This document shows, in pieces, positions 6,888 through 9,574 of a DNA stretch of 9,574 nt. Source of the DNA: Nitrospira sp. (lineage in GTDB: Bacteria > Nitrospirota > Nitrospiria > Nitrospirales > Nitrospiraceae); NCBI GenBank assembly GCA_015904075.1, contig JABMDH010000022.1, positions 17,183-26,756 on the forward strand, in the 5' to 3' direction. Under the pieces are notes generated by a model, which saw nothing but the letters and a program-made list of their open reading frames with translations, was not told the origin of the DNA and did no database searches. The position numbers and the translations under genes were made by a program. The stretch's first letter is position 1, and each line of letters starts with the position of its first letter.

Positions 6888-7457
6888 TCAATGATGGTGG
6901 GCGAACGCGCCGGTGTCATGGCTGTGCGCGGCAAGTTTTCGAAGATCGCAATGAATGTCGTCCGGATCACAGCATTCGGTTTCCAGTTGGATCGTCATAT
7001 GTCTAATACCAAAGTCGACTGTGATACGGGTTTGGATCAGCTGCAGCAAATCAACGGAGGGGTGAGACTCATCGATCGTCACATGGGACGTCAGCATGAT
7101 CAGGCGCGGCTCGACGGCCCAGATATGGAGATCATGCACATTCTTGACGCCAGGAATCGATTCGATGGTTGCTGCGACATGTGAGACGCTGATGGCTGGC
7201 GGTGTTGATTCCAACAGCACGTCCATCGATTCCTTGAAAATCGGCCATGCCCCGTGGAGGATTACGCCGACGACGAGAAAGCTGACGAGCGGGTCGAGGA
7301 TATTCCATCCTGTCAGCCAGATCGCCCCGCCGCTCAATACGACGCCGAGCGACACCCATGCATCGCCTAACATGTGCCAAAAGGCGCTACGGATATTCAG
7401 GTCGTCTTTTGCGCCGCGCTGCAGCAGCAAGGCAATGCGTATGCGCGGCACGGTCAC
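6888..7457 (-). pseudogene. C-terminal part of a CDF cation-efflux transporter, 5'-truncated
   Basis: The readable frame gives 189 residues from a GTG at 7457. It matches the second half of CzcD/ZitB-type cation diffusion facilitators: RGAKDDLNIRSAFWHMLGD, where His28 and Asp32 are the TM5 half of the transport site, then TM5 (about 30-50), TM6 (DPLVSFLVVGVILHGAW, 55-71), and the cytoplasmic dimerisation domain with VHDLHIWAVEP (107-117) and the HVTIDE strand. It ends in a His-rich tail (HSHDTGAFAHHH). Full-length relatives have roughly 300 residues and six helices. TM1-TM4, including the TM2 metal ligands, are missing, and the DNA where they should be encodes the end of the heme-protein gene. 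Upstream the frame stays open to a stop near 7571 without CDF-like residues. It is most likely a deletion remnant; the uninterrupted frame implies a recent event or retention of the C-terminal domain. Confidence 0.75.
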
Positions 7458-7486
7458 CCACCCACACAGAAGAAAAACTGTTCTGT

Positions 7487-8080
7487 CTATTTCACCGGAA
7501 TGCTGATGACCAATCCCCCCATGACATCGTTGATTTTGAAGTCCCGTTTGGGGCTGTCCGGATGGGCGTTATGGCATCCGATGCAGGCCTGGGTTACAGC
7601 CAGATCCGGATAGACTGCTTGGAAATACCGGGTGCCTCCTTCTTTCACAAAGCCGGTGTAGGGTTTCGTCGGATGCGTGAGGACCGTTGCCAGGCCGAGT
7701 TTCTCAATCTCGCTGGAGGCGGCATTCCGCTTGTTAATCGGCCACAGGCTGATGAGCCGATATTGCACGCCGGTGCCTTTTCTTTCCATGATACGGGCGG
7801 ATTCCATCAGCAGTTGAGCAGGAAGCGGCAGCGAATTCGTTTCTTCCCAATTTTCCGAGGCCACGACCACCCCTTTGGTCTGCATGCGTTCAACCACGTG
7901 CCTGGTGTAGGCCTCCCGGTCGGCTTCAATCATGGCATACAGATAGTTTGCTACCAGTTCGATCGGCAGATTTGCCGCTGTCCCTTCCGCGGTTGCGCGG
8001 TTTTGCCCGGTGAGGCCGATGGTGAACAATCCAAATGCCAGGATGAGAACACCCTGTCTAAATGTGCTGGAGGATGTCAT
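7487..8080 (-). CDS. Exported c-type heme protein, DUF3365/Tll0287-like
   Basis: I place the start at the ATG at 8080 because a perfect AGGAGG (8087-8092) lies six bases upstream; in-frame upstream ATGs, up to 8164, would read through this site and an inverted repeat. The 197-residue product has a signal peptide (GVLILAFGLFTIGLTG, cleavage likely near ATA at 29-31). A mostly helical Tll0287-like domain follows, with the family segments YRLISLWPINKRNAA (107-121), YFQAVYPDLAVTQACIGCHN and a terminal MGGLVISIPV. CIGCH (166-170) is the single covalent heme-c site. Such proteins act in the periplasm as heme sensors or small electron carriers, sometimes as the input domain of larger signalling proteins; here the domain stands alone. 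The stop codon lies 29 bases before the residual CDF frame. The family call is firm, the role is not known. Confidence 0.85.
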   Translation of the reverse strand: MTSSSTFRQGVLILAFGLFTIGLTGQNRATAEGTAANLPIELVANYLYAMIEADREAYTRHVVERMQTKGVVVASENWEETNSLPLPAQLLMESARIMERKGTGVQYRLISLWPINKRNAASSEIEKLGLATVLTHPTKPYTGFVKEGGTRYFQAVYPDLAVTQACIGCHNAHPDSPKRDFKINDVMGGLVISIPVK

Positions 8081-8467
8081 ACAAGACCTCCTTGGTTTCT
8101 TCATGAATCCAGCAGCGCCATACGCCGTGGACTCATGAAGGGGTAGGATATGTCGTTGCTGCAATGATGTGCAGTTGTTGCGATGAATGAGCGAATCAGC
8201 TGGATCATTGAAAAAGGATTGGGAATATCGAGAGCGAAGTAACGGATAGAACTGATACAGGGTGAGTGAGTTAGGTGATTGTTATGATCATCAGTGCAGT
8301 GAGGGGAGGTAACGTGAGCGGAGAATTTTGAAGCCATGGCCCCGTTCTCCTGCCGAGAAGGCGAGACGAGCCCACTGGATCATACGATGCGTCATCATAC
8401 GCTTCGGACGGCAATCAATACAATGATCCTATCTCCGATTCCTGGCTGTGTGCCTCCGGGAGAGGAC
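8081..8467. other. 387-base non-coding gap between the DUF4403 and heme-protein genes
   Basis: No convincing gene was found on either strand. The part next to the heme gene holds its ribosome binding site and a long inverted repeat (8099-8140). Elsewhere I see a direct repeat ATCATACG (8379-8386 and 8394-8401) and the palindromes ATGATCAT and GCCATGGC. A GGAGG with a GTG seven bases on, near 8305-8315 on the plus strand, opens only a five-codon frame. No intrinsic terminator with a T-run was found after the DUF4403 stop. The promoter of the heme gene should lie here on the minus strand, but no pair of hexamers is convincing. Confidence 0.6.
8099..8140 (-). repeat. 42-base imperfect inverted repeat just upstream of the heme-protein ribosome binding site
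   Basis: CTTCATGAATCCA (8099-8111) and TGGACTCATGAAG (8128-8140) pair over 13 positions with one mismatch, around a 16-base centre that can form a further GCG/CGC step. On the heme-gene transcript the stem ends six bases before AGGAGG (8087-8092). Its position suits either a 5'-leader structure controlling translation or a binding site for a dimeric repressor or activator. Confidence 0.6.
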
Positions 8468-9574
8468 TTAGTGCTTGTCCGCAAGCTTCAAGCTGAGTGT
8501 TCCGTCGCTCATCACCCGGACGTAGAGCGCGTTGGTGTCGGCGAACACACCAATCCCTTGCACCGACGCCACTGTCCCATGCATCGAGATAGCCGGATTC
8601 ACAGACCGATTCAACCCAGTCGTGAGAAGGTTGCGCAGCCGGTCTATCGCCGGCGTCACTCCGAGAAAGGCTTGATTCGCAATAAACTCTCGGAATTCAG
8701 AACGGTAGATCCAGGCGGCATTTTTGAGCAATAGTTTTTCCGTGGCGGAGTCGTAGCGGACACCACTGATATGCATGGTCTGTGTCAGTGCGTTAATCTC
8801 TGGCTTCCCGATAAAATACGCGTGACCGAGTGCATCCCCTGTGAAATCAATTCGGATCACCAATTGGTTGTCGCCATTGCCATAGACCGATGCGTTAGTA
8901 ATCCGAATGTTGTCCCCGCCGCGATCGAAGCGCGCCCCTTTTAGCCGGGTCGCAAGCACCTTGGAGAGCGTGTCATATTCTATCCGGGTATCAGCGACGA
9001 CGTGGAATCCAGTGGCGGCTGGTTGAGTATCAAGTTGGGGAAGTGCTGCAGACGCCGCAGGTGGTTCTGAGCCAAACACGATGACAGGCTTTGCCATGAC
9101 CTGAATGGTGTCATCAACAATCGGTCCAGCCGCTGAAAGGCCGCTATGTCGTATTTTGTCAATGTTGAGGAGAAGCCAGGTGTCCGGTTCTAATTGGATT
9201 GGGTTGCGCAGTGCGCTCCACGCATCTTCCACGTGAGGCTTGACGGTCATTGTGTTGAGGCTCGCGACCGCACGGGTTAGTCCACCTGTTACAACGTCAG
9301 TCAGCCTGCTATGGACTTCTTGGGAGACGTCGCTATCGGCGACGTGGAACTTACAGGAATCAATGGTGTTCACCGTCACGCTATGTACAGATGCCGACAA
9401 GCTATAGTCCGGCGTGAGGCCGACTGCAATCCCTCCGTTCAACGTGGCTCTTCGCGGCCATTCACTGCCCTCGCCGCATTGAACTCCATGCGGATCAGTC
9501 CCGATCTTATAGCGAAGGGCGGCGCTGGTCGATAAGGAAGACCCCGGGAGATCGATGCCTTTCCACCAATTGCG
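8468..9574 (-). CDS. DUF4403-family protein, N-terminus cut by window edge
   Basis: The minus frame is open from the right edge to a TAA at 8468-8470, 368 residues visible. A TTG at 9440-9442 could be taken for a start, but in-frame residues before it (WWKGIDLPGSSLSTSAALRY and WPRRATLNGGIAVGL) already read like the family, so the true start is outside the window. DUF4403 hallmarks are LRNPIQLEPDTWLLLNI (a conserved Pro and a Trp-Leu strand) and the tail VTPAIDRLRNLLTTGLNRS. The protein is built of long amphipathic strand repeats with low cysteine content. Family members are usually exported or lipoprotein-like proteins of about 450-500 residues with no established function; no signal peptide can be judged here. 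It is separated from the heme-protein gene by 387 bases, so a shared transcript is uncertain. Confidence 0.8.
   Translation of the reverse strand, partial: RNWWKGIDLPGSSLSTSAALRYKIGTDPHGVQCGEGSEWPRRATLNGGIAVGLTPDYSLSASVHSVTVNTIDSCKFHVADSDVSQEVHSRLTDVVTGGLTRAVASLNTMTVKPHVEDAWSALRNPIQLEPDTWLLLNIDKIRHSGLSAAGPIVDDTIQVMAKPVIVFGSEPPAASAALPQLDTQPAATGFHVVADTRIEYDTLSKVLATRLKGARFDRGGDNIRITNASVYGNGDNQLVIRIDFTGDALGHAYFIGKPEINALTQTMHISGVRYDSATEKLLLKNAAWIYRSEFREFIANQAFLGVTPAIDRLRNLLTTGLNRSVNPAISMHGTVASVQGIGVFADTNALYVRVMSDGTLSLKLADKH

Noticed and set aside
7358..8146. 262-codon plus-strand reading frame opposite the heme and CDF genes
   Set aside because: It is antisense to the clearly recognisable DUF3365 and CDF coding regions; the product shows no family features.
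8336..8734. 132-codon plus-strand reading frame starting near a GGAG
   Set aside because: Most of it is antisense to the well-supported DUF4403 gene and the translation has no recognisable or low-complexity-free domain character.

Overview
The window reads as chromosomal DNA of a diderm (Gram-negative) bacterium: it encodes an outer-membrane TonB-dependent receptor, a TonB C-terminal-domain protein and several proteins with export signals. Composition is moderately GC-rich by eye. The combination of genes, including a small His-rich periplasmic protein ahead of a receptor with a carboxypeptidase-regulatory-like domain and a Tll0287-like single-heme protein, fits Nitrospirota (Nitrospira-like). 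That placement is inference; no rRNA or marker gene here settles it.

Layout. Bases 1-1550 hold two minus-strand housekeeping genes: the N-terminal part of a TatD-family metal-dependent hydrolase cut by the left edge, and a complete class I DAHP synthase (first step of the shikimate pathway). A 170-base divergent gap follows. From 1721 to 5157 on the plus strand come a small His-rich DUF2946-like exported protein, a complete 799-residue TonB-dependent receptor and a small exported protein ending in a TonB C-terminal domain. A PAP2-type membrane phosphatase (5268-5840) closes the plus-strand block and converges with 9 bases to spare on the minus-strand block.

The minus-strand block, read from right to left, is a DUF4403 protein cut by the right edge, a 387-base non-coding gap, an exported c-type heme protein (DUF3365/Tll0287-like), the C-terminal part of a CDF cation-efflux transporter whose first four membrane helices are missing, and a complete CobW/COG0523 GTPase.

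How they may work together. The His-rich protein, receptor and TonB_C protein look like one outer-membrane uptake unit. With a COG0523 metallochaperone-type GTPase and a CDF efflux remnant nearby, a transition-metal substrate is the most economical guess, but nothing in the sequence names the metal. The most notable observations are the beheaded CDF gene pressed against the heme-protein gene, a 42-base inverted repeat just ahead of that gene's ribosome binding site, a TonB-like C-terminal domain on an apparently soluble exported protein, and a TatD reading frame whose family resemblance stops abruptly near the left edge. I saw no tRNA, rRNA, CRISPR array, transposase or clear intrinsic terminator.
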